A stretch of 64,000 nucleotides of DNA, from the NCBI RefSeq assembly GCF_042477335.2, contig NC_091255.1, positions 31,970,501 through 32,034,500 of the forward strand, written 5' to 3'. The stretch comes from Ovis canadensis. Taxonomy: Eukaryota; Chordata; Mammalia; Artiodactyla; Bovidae. The notes beneath the pieces are model-generated. The model was not told the DNA's origin, searched no databases, and worked only from the letters and a program-made list of their open reading frames with translations. A program made the position numbers and the translations under genes. Positions 12,051 to 24,800 of this stretch are shown here, piece by piece (the first letter of the stretch is position 1; every line of letters begins with the position of its first letter).

Positions 12051-12704
12051 GTCACAAAGCTAAATCCCAGGGCTGAAAGTCCTTTCAGTTTGAACCAGCA
12101 CATTATCCATCATTTCAACAACACTTGGCAGGGTGATAAGTCAAGCAAGACAAACAGCTCTCTCTGAGTACCTTACGTTGCTTAATGACAGGTGTGTTGT
12201 CCGAAATAATTAGCTTTTAAAAAGGAGTAGCCTTAACTGTCCTCTGGAACTGGTTAGGGATCTCAGTTTCCCTTCATTAAGTTCCTGACAGCTCAATGTC
12301 CTCACATCTGTCACTGTTTGGGAGACTGATTCCAAGAACATAAATTGCTTCGAGGACTGGGCAACAAATTTATTCTGGTTCACAGGACAGAGCTGAACCC
12401 ATCTGTTTTCTAATCAAAAGCCATATTTGAGTCAGTTTTGCTCCATCACAGGACCACACTAATGGGAGCAGCACAATCATATGGTATTTTCCTCCTTTCT
12501 ATCCATGTAGTACCCATGATTATGGGAAACACAAATCAATTAGAGGCATGACAACACCCTCAGAAACAGGGTCTCTGCAGACTGTAGGACCTTCAACCAA
12601 TTCCATTTTTATCTGTTAATTCTTCAGACCACAGTGATTCATTTCCTCCAAGTGACATGGTTTCTTTCTGAATTACACACGGGAAAATATTCTTACCAAC
12701 TTAC
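12051..12704. other. Intron 6 proximal region, nothing recognised
   Basis: About 650 bp downstream of the exon 6 donor. No repeat family identified; possibly unique sequence. 10909-11529 is likewise unassigned. Confidence 0.4.
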
Positions 12705-12847
12705 CTTAATCTTTTTTTAAGCTGTAAACTGTCATGGATGATCCTTTTAACAAACTCTAGTTCACCTCCTTCTGCCATGATCTCTGTGATTCCTCCTGTA
12801 TTTACAGAACTGGGTGGGGGTCTTCGAGGATTTCGAGAATTTACTCC
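12705..12847 (-). CDS. METTL16: METTL16 exon 6 (residues 196-242 plus 2 nt)
   Basis: 143 nt between acceptor GTTAAG and donor TTAAG/GTAAGT. It encodes [20 protein letters not shown], the flexible loop after NPPF, then the helix [19 protein letters not shown]. It ends after AG of codon 243 (Arg expected). This is the last exon found in the window. The acceptor is unusual because its pyrimidine tract is a GTT microsatellite (see findings). Confidence 0.96.
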
Positions 12848-15800
12848 CTTAACAACAACAACAACAAAAACTCTGGTGAAAAATTTTTACACCTTAAGAC
12901 CAGGTCTCTGTAACCTAGTTCTAAGTAAGAATACTTAGACATAATTTCAATTTCCAAGTACTATGCTAGGCTTAGGATTTAAAAAATCATATAACCACAG
13001 CATTTGAAACAACTACATTCATGTTAATATTCCTTTCTTAAAGGGTCTTTAGCTTCCATCTTTGTGATTAAACATACTAACATTGTACTTTTTTATGTAA
13101 CAATTCTGTCACTTTTTCTTTACATTTTCTGTCTTGGTATTATATACTGAAAATATTCCACCCAAAGACTATAAAAACATTGAATTTTGATTTCTTCTAG
13201 TACAGTTTCACTTTTAAATTTTAAATATTTAATCCACTCCTACTTCACATCATATTTTTTTAAAAATCCTAGTAGAACAAAGATTTAAATATAAATAGTT
13301 AAAACAATAAAAAAGAAAACATAGGAGTAAATATGCTTCTTAGCTATGATACCAAAAGCATAAGCAACAACAAAAACCAGATAAACTGATAAAAGTAAAA
13401 AAAAGAAAGCAAAAACTTCCAAGCTGCAAAAGACACTGCCAAGAAAGTACAAAGACAACCCACAGAATGGGAGAGAATTTTTGCAAATAATATACCTATT
13501 AAGGGGCTTCCCTGATAGCTCAGTTGGTAAAGAATCCACCTGCAATGCAGGAGACCCTGGTTCAATTCCTGGGTCAGGAAGATCTGCTGGAGAAGGTATA
13601 GGCTACCCACTCCAGTATTCTTGGGCTTCCCTTGTGGCTCAGGTGGTAAAGAATCTGCCTCCAATGTGGGAGACCTGGATTCGATCCCTGGGTTGGGATG
13701 ATTCCCTGGAGAAGGGAAAGGCTATACCCACTCCAAGGGACTTGCATACAGAATAAAGAATTCTTAAAATAGTCAGAAGAAAAATAGGCTAATTCAACTG
13801 GGCAAAGGATCTGAACAGACCTTTATCCAAAGAAGATACACAAATGATCAAAAAGTACGTGAAAAGATGTTCAATATCATTAGCCATCAGGGATATGCAC
13901 ATTCAAACCACAATGAGCTACCACTCCATTCCTCCTAGGATAGCTGTAACCAAGAAGATAACAACAAGTGCTGACAAAGATGTGGACAAACTGGAAGTCC
14001 CACACACTAGTTATAATCAAAAATGGTGCAGCCACTGTGGAAAACATTCTGGCAGTTCCTCAAACAATTAAACACACAGTTACCAGATGACCTAGTAATT
14101 CCGCTCCTAGGTATATACCTACGAGAAGTGAAAACATGTTCATGCAAACACTTGTACAAGAATACTTGCAGCAGCTTTGTTCATAATAGCCAAAGAGTGC
14201 CTAAAACCCAAATGTCCATTCATGAACGAATGGCTTGATAAAAAGGGTATTTCCATACAATGGAATATTTATTCGGCAATAGAAAGAAACTAATACATGG
14301 CACGATATGGGTGATCCCTGAAAACATACTATGTTTAGTGAAAGAAGTTAGCTACAACAGACCACAGATTTTATAATTCCATTGTAATGAAATGTTCAAA
14401 ACAGGCAACTCCAGAAACAGAAAGCAGACTAGGACTAAGGGGGCTGCAAGGGAACCAAGAGTAACTGTTAATGGAGGTGGGGCTTTTTTGGGGGGAGGGA
14501 ATGATGAAAATGTTCTAAAATTAATTGGGTAATGGTTGCACAACTCTGTGAATATACTGCTGCTGCTGCTGCTGCTATGTCACTTCAGTCGTGTCCGACT
14601 CTGTGCGACTCCATGGACAGCAGCCCACCAGGCTCCCCCATTCCTGGGATTCTCCAGGCAAGAACACTGGAGTGGGTTGCCATTTCCTTCTCCAATGCAT
14701 GAAAGTGAAAGTGAAGTCGCTCAGTTGTCCGACTCTTAGCGACCCCATGGACTGCAGCCTACCAGGCTCCTCCGTTCATGGGATCTTCCAGGCAAGAGTA
14801 CTGGAGTGGGGTGCCATTGCCTTCTCTGGTGAATATACTAAAAATAATAAAAGTCTACCCTTTAAGTAGGTGAACTGATGGCATGAAAATTACATTTCAG
14901 TAAAGCTGATGCAAAAAGATATTTAATTCTGGTGCCAGTAATAGTCTATTTCTTCACCTGGAAGCTCGTTCTACAAGAACATTCACTTTGGAAAATCCAG
15001 CTTATACTTATGGCCTGTGTATTTTTACATATATATAGAATATCTCAACATTTTTCTTAAAAATGTACTCTAGGATGTGACTATTTTAGTTCTTAAATCT
15101 ATTTGCATCAAGAGCCAAAATTTAATTCCCTAAATCCTGCTTGACTTCATGCTCCAATCTGGAATGTGCCATTGCTAATAAATTTCTGTCCACCTTACCT
15201 CTAACTCAAATGTGATCCATGTGGAATTTATTTTGTTATGAGGTATGTAAATGGTATTTTAGAGCATCTAAGTGATTCTAAAAATAATTCATTCTCTCAA
15301 AGTTTTAAGCATACATACCATCTCTTGTTTCCTCTAATATTTCTATTAACTTTTCTTTAGATGAGGAAAAATTAGGTTAAATCAATAATATTTTATTGAT
15401 TTTCAACAGCTTAGCTATTTTCAGCCAATGTATAAGCTGTTTTAAGCCAATATATGAGCTGTTTTTAGCCATTTTCATGAGCAAATATATTTTATTTCAT
15501 AAAATCAATATACTCATTTCAAGTTGGAACACTAAATCAGCCATTTGTTTACTATCAAATGATAGCTGGCTGTAAAAACAGTGATCTTTCTTTAGGCCAA
15601 AAAGCCCAATGCAGGAGTAGACTGTAACCTAAGTTGGTCCAGTCAGAAGAAATCCAAATGTTCAATGGTTTAAGAAAGAAAAGAGTTTCCTCCTCACCCT
15701 CTCCCCCTCCCCATACATTACTCTGCCACAAGTAAACCAACTTGAGAAGAGAACCAACCAAGGGTCAGATCAGAGCCAAAGGGAACTCGAAAAAAGTCTC

Positions 15801-18800
15801 AGCCTTGATATTATGATGAGCTCCTTGATCAAACTGTTCCTGAAGGTCATGCTATTGCTGGATTTCTCAGAAACATAAGCCAATAAACCTTTTTGGAAAG
15901 TCAATCTGAATTAGATTTTCAGGTGCTTGATACCAGAAGCATCCTAACTGATACAGCTTCCAAAAGAAATGTTGCTCTTATCTTTGCAAACAAGGAAAAC
16001 TTAGATAAATATTCAGCTACTTTAAAGGAGAAGATATTTTACCTTGGCTTCCAACTGATTGGCAAAAAAGGGAGGGTTGCACATGCAAAAGTCATAAATT
16101 ATCTCAGACTCTTCTTTAAGAGCATCCATCAGGAGTGTCTTCTGTGGTACTTTAACCACTAGGAATAAAAAAGAGAGACTTAACTACTATTAACACTGTG
16201 ACAGTTTTCAAATATATCCACAAATTCTTCAGCACTAGTCCCTTCAAGAGGTGGTGTTTGATTTCCCTTTCCTTGAGAGCAGCTTCACTCAATGGCTTGC
16301 TTTTATTGAAAAGAATATGATAAAAGTAAAAAGGTATCACTTCTGAGGCTAGGTCATAAGAAGCAATATGGCTTCCTCCTTGCCCTATCACTTAAACAAC
16401 TTGCTCCATGAGAAGCCAGCTGACATGCTCCAAGGATGCTTAAGTAGTCCTGAGGAGAGATCCACAAGGCAGTGAACTAAAGCTTCCTGCCTACAGCCAC
16501 GTAAGCGAGCCATCTTGGAAGCAAATCTCTATCCCCAATCTTTCAGACTACAACCTTATGAAAGACTCTGAACCAGAATCACCTGGCTAGGCCACACCCA
16601 AATTCCTGACCCACATGAATAATGAGATAATAAATGTTTACTGCCTAAACTGCCAGATTTGGGGGTAATTTGTAATACAGGAATGGATAACTAAAAATCT
16701 CATTAATAATATACTAAGGGACTTCCTTGGTGGTCTAGTGGCTAAAACTCCACACTCCCAATGACCATGGGCTCAGGTTCGATCTCTGGTCAGAGAACTA
16801 GATACCACATGCTGCAATGAACTGCAACTAAGAGTTCACATGCCATAGCAGAAGACCCACAGGCCACAACAAAGATCGAAGACTGAAAAAAAAAAAAAAT
16901 TGAAGATCCTGTGAGCTGTAGCTAAGACCCAGTGCAGTCGAATAAATAAATATTTAATATATATATCAACATCTCCCCTTATGATATATTTAACACTAGT
17001 AAGAAAAGCCGATTTCTTAGACAGCCAGTGTAAATTTGCTGCATGACTCAGGGAGCTCAAACTGGGGCTCTGTGACAAACTAGAGGGGTGGGATGGAATA
17101 GGAGGGAGGTCCAAGAGCGGGGACATTTGTTTACCAATGGCAGGCTCATCTGATATATGGCAGAAACCAACATAATACTTTAAGGCAATTATCCTTCAAT
17201 TATAAATAAATAACTTTAAAAAAAGAAAAGTCTATTTCTTCCAAAGAGAGACATAAAGTCTCTTTAATGCCAAAAAAAAAAAAAAAAGAACTGTCAACTG
17301 CCTTTTATGTAGACAGTAAGCACAGAAATAAAAGTAAAAGCTCTACTTGGATACACTGTTTAAGTCAGGGTGCCCCATCAGTCTCATGGTACTTATATAA
17401 CTTGAAGGGGCTTCCCCAGTGGCTCAGTGGTTAAGAATCTGCCTGCAATACAGCAAACACAGGAGACAAGGGTTCGACCCCTGGGTCGGAAGATCTCCTG
17501 AGGGAGGAAATGGCAACCCACTCCAATATTTTGGTCAGGATAATCCTATGGAGCCTGGCAGACTAGTTGGTGGGGTCGCAGAGTTGGAAATGACTGACTG
17601 ACTTAGCACAAAGGAGATTTGACTATTTGTAGCACAGTTCCATGTACTGAAATTAAAAAGATGGTACAGTTTAATCAACAGCAGGATTTTCTTCCTTTTA
17701 AAGTCTTGGTAACTAGGTTACTTCATATACAGTTGGTTCTCATTAGCAGTAAAGTCACCACAAACACTGAATTAGTGCCTACTGAACCACTGACTCCTAA
17801 GAGAAATACAGGGTTAGGTAGCTTCAAGCCTCTGATCACATTTTCATCACCCAATCAATACATATCCTATTTTAAGTATCTCTGTTTAAAGACACCTTAT
17901 TTAACATGCATTACTGACTCAACACTGAACTCATGGCCAAAGGACTATAATATGTCTGAAGAAAATTTATCTGACACACGTATTTTCTGTTAGGCACATC
18001 ACAGCCTTCTTGTACTTAGGAACACTAGTACTCAAGTACTATGTTTAGGGGCCATTAAAAACAGCAAAATCACCAAGAAAAAGCACAGAATTGCAACAAC
18101 AACAAAAGTGGTAGTAAGCAGACCATGAAAAGAACACTTGTTTACAGTGTGTGAGCTGAAAGGAGACAGCAGGGAAAAGAAAAAGAAAAGACAGCAGGGA
18201 ACACACACACCGGGTGATTCCAATTTTTTCCCATTTTGCACATGTCTGTGAATGACCACAAAAGTACCACAAGTATTGATTTGGGGGCTAAAAATAGACA
18301 CAGGTAAGCAAACTTTAGCAAGGAGGCAAAGTCACAACACAGAACCTACAAAGTATGAGGGTCAGCTGCGTTCACTCTATTTCTGAGTTGATTCCGATAA
18401 CAAAGCAGCAAACCCAATTACAACTGTACCAAATTTTTAAAAATTACCAAAGCTTGTATGTTAAAGCAAAAGATAATGGGATGTGTTAAATTAGAAAAAC
18501 AGGTTAACAAACAAAACTTGAAAGGAATATTGATTGTGCAGAGCTAACCTTTTATAAGATCAGATAAGTTATTCTGCTCCACATTCTTCTTTGCGTAGTT
18601 GAAGCACATATCATCTACTTCTGTTGCAAGGAAATACCAGCCGTTTAAGGTTGTTCCAAGTAAAGGATAGATGCAGGATGCCCCAGTACCTAGTGAAATA
18701 AGAATTCAAAACACATTGCACACACCTGAGCAGAAGGTGAGACCAATCAGCAAAAACACCATTCTTCTTTTCTTAGAATCCTTACAGCCTTAACAGCTTA

Positions 18801-21800
18801 AAACAACAAGCTGGTACTGATTATGCACACATTGCAGCTACTGGTTTCATGTATGTTAGTCTTACATCATAATTAGTTTCAAATTTCCTAAAGGAGAGAA
18901 ACCTTCCCGCACTCATTGTATGCTGTATGTAAAATGAAGTATGGCTGGTGATCAAGAAATACAAGACTGACTAACTGAAAACTGTCAAAACAATTTATAA
19001 AAAGTCTTCATTTTAAATCTCTCATGAAACTTAATTTTCTTGAAAGAAATCAATGTAATTTGTTAAAACAGCACAGGAATATCTTACAAAGATCAACGTA
19101 CATATCCCACTCTACAGAAGCAGGAAAAAATACAGAGAGTATAAGATTTTTATAATATTAAATCACCCAATTTCCCACATATCTATCTGTAAGTTGTTAC
19201 TTGAAGGAAACCAGAAGTAAAAAGGATTTATTTCTCAGATGTGGAAGCATGGAAAAACATTTGATCCAGGTCCAAAACATCAGTCATAAACTGGTCCCAC
19301 CACAGTTTCAAAGGAGACCTTCAAAAGCAAATGCTCCAGGCAAATATCTCTGACAATTAGGGTTTGGTCCTAAACTTGCATGTAGAACCTCTAACCATAG
19401 ATTGGACAAGCATATACTAACCACAAATAATTGCCACTCACTGATCTTGGCCAATGAGATCCTAAAGAGTATATTCAAGAGAAGAAAAGCCGGTGTTTTT
19501 CTCAGAGGCTCACAGTAGTCAGCCCACTTTCCAGGACCACATTTTGGTGCCAGTCTAGCCTTAGAAGGATTTGGCAGGAAGAACTAGAGGCCAGAGTAAT
19601 GCCTAACTCAGAGGAAAGCGAGGGTCCTCTTACTGCTTCCTCATTAAGTACTCAGAACAGGAGAGTAAAAGACACGACAGTGACTGATGGCTGGAACATT
19701 TACGATCTTTTGACAGTCACAGTGATGCTACATTTATTGTCATGTTTACTAACAACATCCTGGCCCTGATGCTACTGGGCAAACATCTCTGGGGGATGTG
19801 AGAGGTGGTAAGGGAAGGACTGGTAAAAGGTACTCAAGCCCCTCTCAGAATCCACAATTATGTAGACCCTGCTAGTCATTCTGGAAAGATAGTCACTCAA
19901 ATAAGGATATTAAGGAAATTTAAGTAGCACTTCCAGCTCTGTAGGAAAAAAAAAACCCAACTCAGAGCAGATCCCAGGCCCTTGGGTCTCACATAACGGC
20001 CCCTCTCTTCATACTTCAATTTCATTTAAAAGTGAAAAGAAAAAGGACATCTCCCTTCAGCTGTCCAAAGATCAGGTGTCATCAGGGTAATAAAGGTGAA
20101 AGACCTGCCCTCTGCCAAAAAAATCAAGTTTCTCAATTCTTAAGACCAGAAGACTTGCATTCTAACATTCTAATCCCCTCAGAAAGCTGAATGACATTTT
20201 TAAATAGGTAATAATCCTTCCAATGATAAATAAAAATGGAAAGTGTATAACTATAGAATTAGAGCAAACTAATGGAGTCCGGGGTAGGAATTTATATAAA
20301 ACCCTAATTAGAATAAATGTGATTTCAGCAAGAGTGCCCCTTGTGAAGAGCTAAAATCCATTAACCTCCTATATCCCCAAGTGCTATTTTAGAGGGTTTG
20401 GGGCATAATTAAAATAAATTAGTACTAAATAGGCTCTCAAGCTTTTTAAGCTTTTTATAATCCATCAGGCAAACTTCTGTGAGGAACATAAAAGAAACTT
20501 TTTTTAAACCCCATTATTTTTACCTATTGCTTAGTTCATATCATGTGTTCAGAATTTTGTATGTTGAAAGAATGATGTATTTATCCATCAACATTCAACA
20601 AATCATTTACTGAGCACCTACCTTGTACCAAAAACTTTGCTAAGACTTTGAATGTTAAAGTATTAATAACAGACTTGGTACTTTGCAATTGGGTAGCAAA
20701 GAAAAACATTAATCAATCAGACAAGTGAATGTGGTTTTTAAAAAATTACATGAAGGAAAATACAGTTTTCTGAAGTTCATATTGAAGGAACGTATCTTAT
20801 GCTGGAAAGTCAGAGGCTTTCTTACAAAATAAGGCTTCAGTTGACAGTTCACTTCAGTCGCTCAGTCGTGCCCAACTCTTTGGGACCCCATGGACTGCAG
20901 CAAGCCAGGTCTCCCTGTCCATCACCAACTCCTAGAGTCCACCCAAACCCATGTCCATTGAGTCAGTGATGCCATCCAACCATCTCATCCTCTGTCATCC
21001 CCTTCTCCTGTCTTCAATCCTTCCCAGCATCAGGGTCTTTTCCAATAAGTCAGTTCTTCGCATCAGGTGGCCAAAGTATTGGAGTTTCAGCTTCAACATC
21101 AGTCCTTCCAATGAATATTCAGGACTGATTTCCTTCAGGATTGACTGGTTGGATCGCTTTACAGCCCAGGGGACTCTCAAGAATTTTCTCCAACACCACA
21201 GTTCAAAAGCATCAATTGTTCAGTGCTCAGCTTTTTTTATAGTCCAACTCTCACATCCATACACGACTACTGGAAAAAACATAGCTTTGACTAGACAGAC
21301 CTTTTTTGGCAAAGTAATGTCTCTGCTTTTCAACATGCTGCTAGGTTGGTCACAGCTTTTCTTCCAAGGAGCGTCTTTTAATTTCATGGCTGCAATCACC
21401 ACATGCAGTGATTTTGGAGCCCCCAAAAATAAAGTCTGACACTTTTTTCACTGTTTCCTTTTAACTATTTGCCATGAAGTGATGGGACCAGATGCCATGA
21501 CCTTAGTTTTCTGAAATGCTGAGTTTTAAGCCAACTTTTCACTCTCCTCTTTTACTTTCATCAAGAAGCTCTTTAGTTCTTCTTCCCTTTCTGCCTCAAC
21601 GGTGGTGTCATCTGCATATCTGAGGTTATTGATATTTCTCCCGGCAATCTTGACTCCAGCTTGTGTTTCATTCAGTCCAGCATTTCTCATGATGTACTCT
21701 GCATATAAGTTAAATAAGCAGAGTGACAATATACAGGCTTGACGTACTCCTTTCCTGATTTGTAACCAGTCTGTTGTTCCATGTCCAGTTCTAACTGTTT

Positions 21801-24800
21801 CTTGACATGCATACAGATTTCTCAGAGGCAGGTCAGGTGGTCTGGTATTCCCATCTCTCAGAATTTTCCACAGTTTATTGTGATCCATACAATCAAGGCT
21901 TTGGCATAGTCAATAAAGCAGAAATAGATTTTTTTCTGGAACTCTCTTGCTTTTTCTATGATCCAACGGATGTTGGCAATTTGATCTCTGGTTCCTCTGC
22001 CTTTTCTAAATCCAGCTTGAACATCTGGAAGTTCATGGTTCATGTACTGTTGAAGTATGGCTTGGAGAATTTTGAGCATTACTTTGCTAGTGTGTGAGAT
22101 AAGTGCAATTGTGCAGTAGTTTGAACATTCTTTGGCATTGCTTTTCTTTGGGATTAGAATGAAAACTGACCTTTTCCAGTCCAGTGGCCACTGCTGAGTT
22201 TTCAAATTTGCTGGCATATTGAGTGCAGCACTTTCACAGCATCATCTTTTAGGATTTGAAACAGCTCAACTGGAATTCCATCACCTGCACTAGCTTTGTT
22301 CATAGTGATGCTTCCTAAGGCCCACTTGACTTTGCATCCCAGGATGTCTGGCTCTAGGTGAATGATCACACCGCTGTGATTATCTAGGTCGTGAAGATCT
22401 TTTCTGTACAGTTCTTCTATGTATTCTTGCAACCTCTTCTTAGTATCTTCTGCTTCTGTTAGGTCCATACCATTTCTGTCCTTTATAGTGTCCATCTGTG
22501 CATGAAATGTTCCCTTGGTAGCTCTAATTTTCTTGAAGAGATCTCTAGTCTTTCCCATTCTATTGTTTTCCTTTATTTCTTTGCATTGATCACTGAGGTA
22601 GGCTTTCTTATCTCTCCTTGCTATTCTTTGGAACTCTGCATTCAAATGGGTATATCTTTCCTTGTCTCCTTTGCCTTTCGCATCTCTTCTTTTCACAGCT
22701 ATTTGTAAGGCCTCCTCAGACAATCATTTTGCCTTTTTGCATTTCTTTTTCTTGGGGATGGTCTTGACAAGTACAAGTATGGGGGAGAGTTGGCAAGTAC
22801 AGTAGAAATGAGAAATAATGAGGTGAAGGTGGGAAACTCCAGGCAGGGAGAACAACATGTACAAAGAATCATAATGTCTGATTAGAAGAACTAAAGACAA
22901 CTGTAGAAATCAAAGAAAAAGAACATAATGTAAGGGTTAGAGAGACCTAGAGGGGCAAGAATCAGACAATGAAAATTCTAATAGGCCTACTAAAGGTTTT
23001 GGGTGTTTATCAGAGAAGCAAGAGAAAGTCATTAAAATGGTAAATGTAATAATTAGACATAAGTTTATACACACTTTCTGGAATGGAGAGGCAACAGAGC
23101 AGATGAGAACAGAGTAGCTGAGAAGCTATTCTGTAGACAGGGAGACATGATGGTGACTTGGGCTGGGATGGTGGGAACTGAGATGGAGAAAAGTAGATGA
23201 TTTAAGAAATATTTCAGAAAAGAAAACTATTTAAGGGTACCAGGTGATAGACAATGTCAGTGAGAATGGAGAGAAGCAAAAATGAAGGATGACAGGGTGG
23301 ACTGTGAGGGAGCTGCTGAAACAAGGAACAAAGGAAGAGGACCCAGATTCGGAAGGAAGAATCTGAGTTTGGTCTTGGACTTGCAAAATCTGAGAGGTCT
23401 TTGATATATCCAAGTTTCTTGTATAGTTTGGACCAGAGTTCAAGAAAAGTAATCTGAGTTGGAGGAATAAACAATCTGTAGGTTATCTGCATGGAGGTAG
23501 AAAATAAAGTCGTAGACATGGATGAAATTGCCTAGAGGTAGAGTGCCAAATAGGAAAAGCGTTAAGACAGCTTCAGAAATTCTCAATATTTAATAGCCAG
23601 ATACAAGAAAGGAAGCCTGAAAAGGGGAGAAGAGTGACTAAAAATGAAAAGAGAAAACCAGAGTCTGGTGTCGTGGAAGCTAAGGGAGGAGAGTGCATTT
23701 AAATGAGAAAGGAGAGGTAGGTAAACGCTGCTGGAAAGGTCATGTACTATTGAGCCTTGAAAATGTAGAACATTTACTATCGCCTAGAAACTGTCTCCTC
23801 TTAACTATATTTAGAAATAGAGTACAGAGTTTTTAATTCTTCATTCTTTCTATAAAGAATAAATAGAGTCCAACAGATTAACAAATTTTAAACTCTACCA
23901 AAATGAAAACACTGGCTATGACAAACATACATTTATAATAGCAAAACACACCCTGGCTTCATTTCCTTCTATTTCTCTACTTATTTCCCCAAATGAATCA
24001 AACAGGACAGTTTTCTCCACTATAGAAGTTTACAATTAAGTGAACATCTTAAAGCCTTTTTCCTTCCTTTTAATTTTGGATTAAATACTCTCTATGAATA
24101 ATCATCTAAGAGATTTCTAAAAGTATTCAGGCCCACATGATCTTTTATTAAATGGCCATCACCACAACATCCCAATATGGGGACTTCTGTACTAATACCA
24201 AATAAATCAGGGTAAAAATAGTGTCCAACAGACACAGATGTAAACATGGTGATCTGAAAAGCTAAAAAAACAGGTGCCTCACTTTCATCCTGCACTCTCT
24301 TACTCCCTTCTGCTGTTTGGGGTTGACAATCCCTTCTCAGAGAGACTGACAGCAGAAAAGCCCAGGTGTACCAAAAAAGGACAATGATATCTGCAGTCAG
24401 TTTCTTTTACACGACAAACACCCAGGAGTTTTCAAAGAACTTGCAAAGACTTCACAAAATTTATGAAACTTAACAGTTAGCCAAGAAGAATTTTAAGCCA
24501 TGTACCTATGTCAATTCCTCTTCGGAGGGTACTTTTGTCAGAGTTCTGATGACCGATCAGATCTTCTACCCAATGAATATAGTTGAGTCTCAAGGGAACT
24601 GTAGGAATCAGTCTCTCCAGCGGAATATCGATAGAAAGTCCAAAATCTTCCCTTAGCAGAGTACAAGTCAGAGCTCTGACTGCTTCGGGGTCTTTAAAAT
24701 TAAGACTGAAAGGTGGAGAAAAAGAAGTAAAACTGGTTAGTAAGATGCACTATGTTGCAAAAGCTCTATGGCAATCAGGCAGTACCAAACACCCATTTGA

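Larger units (their letters stand above)
13290..14925 (+). mobile_element. L1 fragment interrupted by two SINE insertions
   Basis: L1 ORF2-end text runs through 13320-13500 (AAGCATAAGCAACAACAAAA), resumes at about 13738 (GGACTTGCATACAGAATAAAG) and continues to 14558. It finishes after the Bov-A2 at about 14829-14925. The 3'UTR phrase TAATGGTTGCACAACTCTGT is at 14530. Interruptions: a Bov-tA dimer at 13506-13737 and a Bov-A2 at 14559-14828. Confidence 0.75.

Noticed and set aside
1..12704. Possible METTL16 exon 7 or further exons downstream of exon 6
   Set aside because: I looked on the minus strand for an AG followed by the expected Trp-Tyr-Ser-Cys coding sequence and found none; the next exon is taken to be off-window.
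13506..13737. tRNA genes at SINE heads (A- and B-box-like GGTTCGATCCC)
   Set aside because: These are Bov-tA and CHR SINE promoters, present in dozens of copies with SINE bodies and tails; no intact cloverleaf with anticodon arm.
15893..16162. 89-residue plus-strand ORF
   Set aside because: Antisense shadow of METTL16 exon 5.
21526..22723. 173-, 120- and 119-residue minus-strand ORFs with a YADD box
   Set aside because: BovB pol fragments with frameshifts between them, not a domesticated RT gene; no start, promoter or intact full domain.
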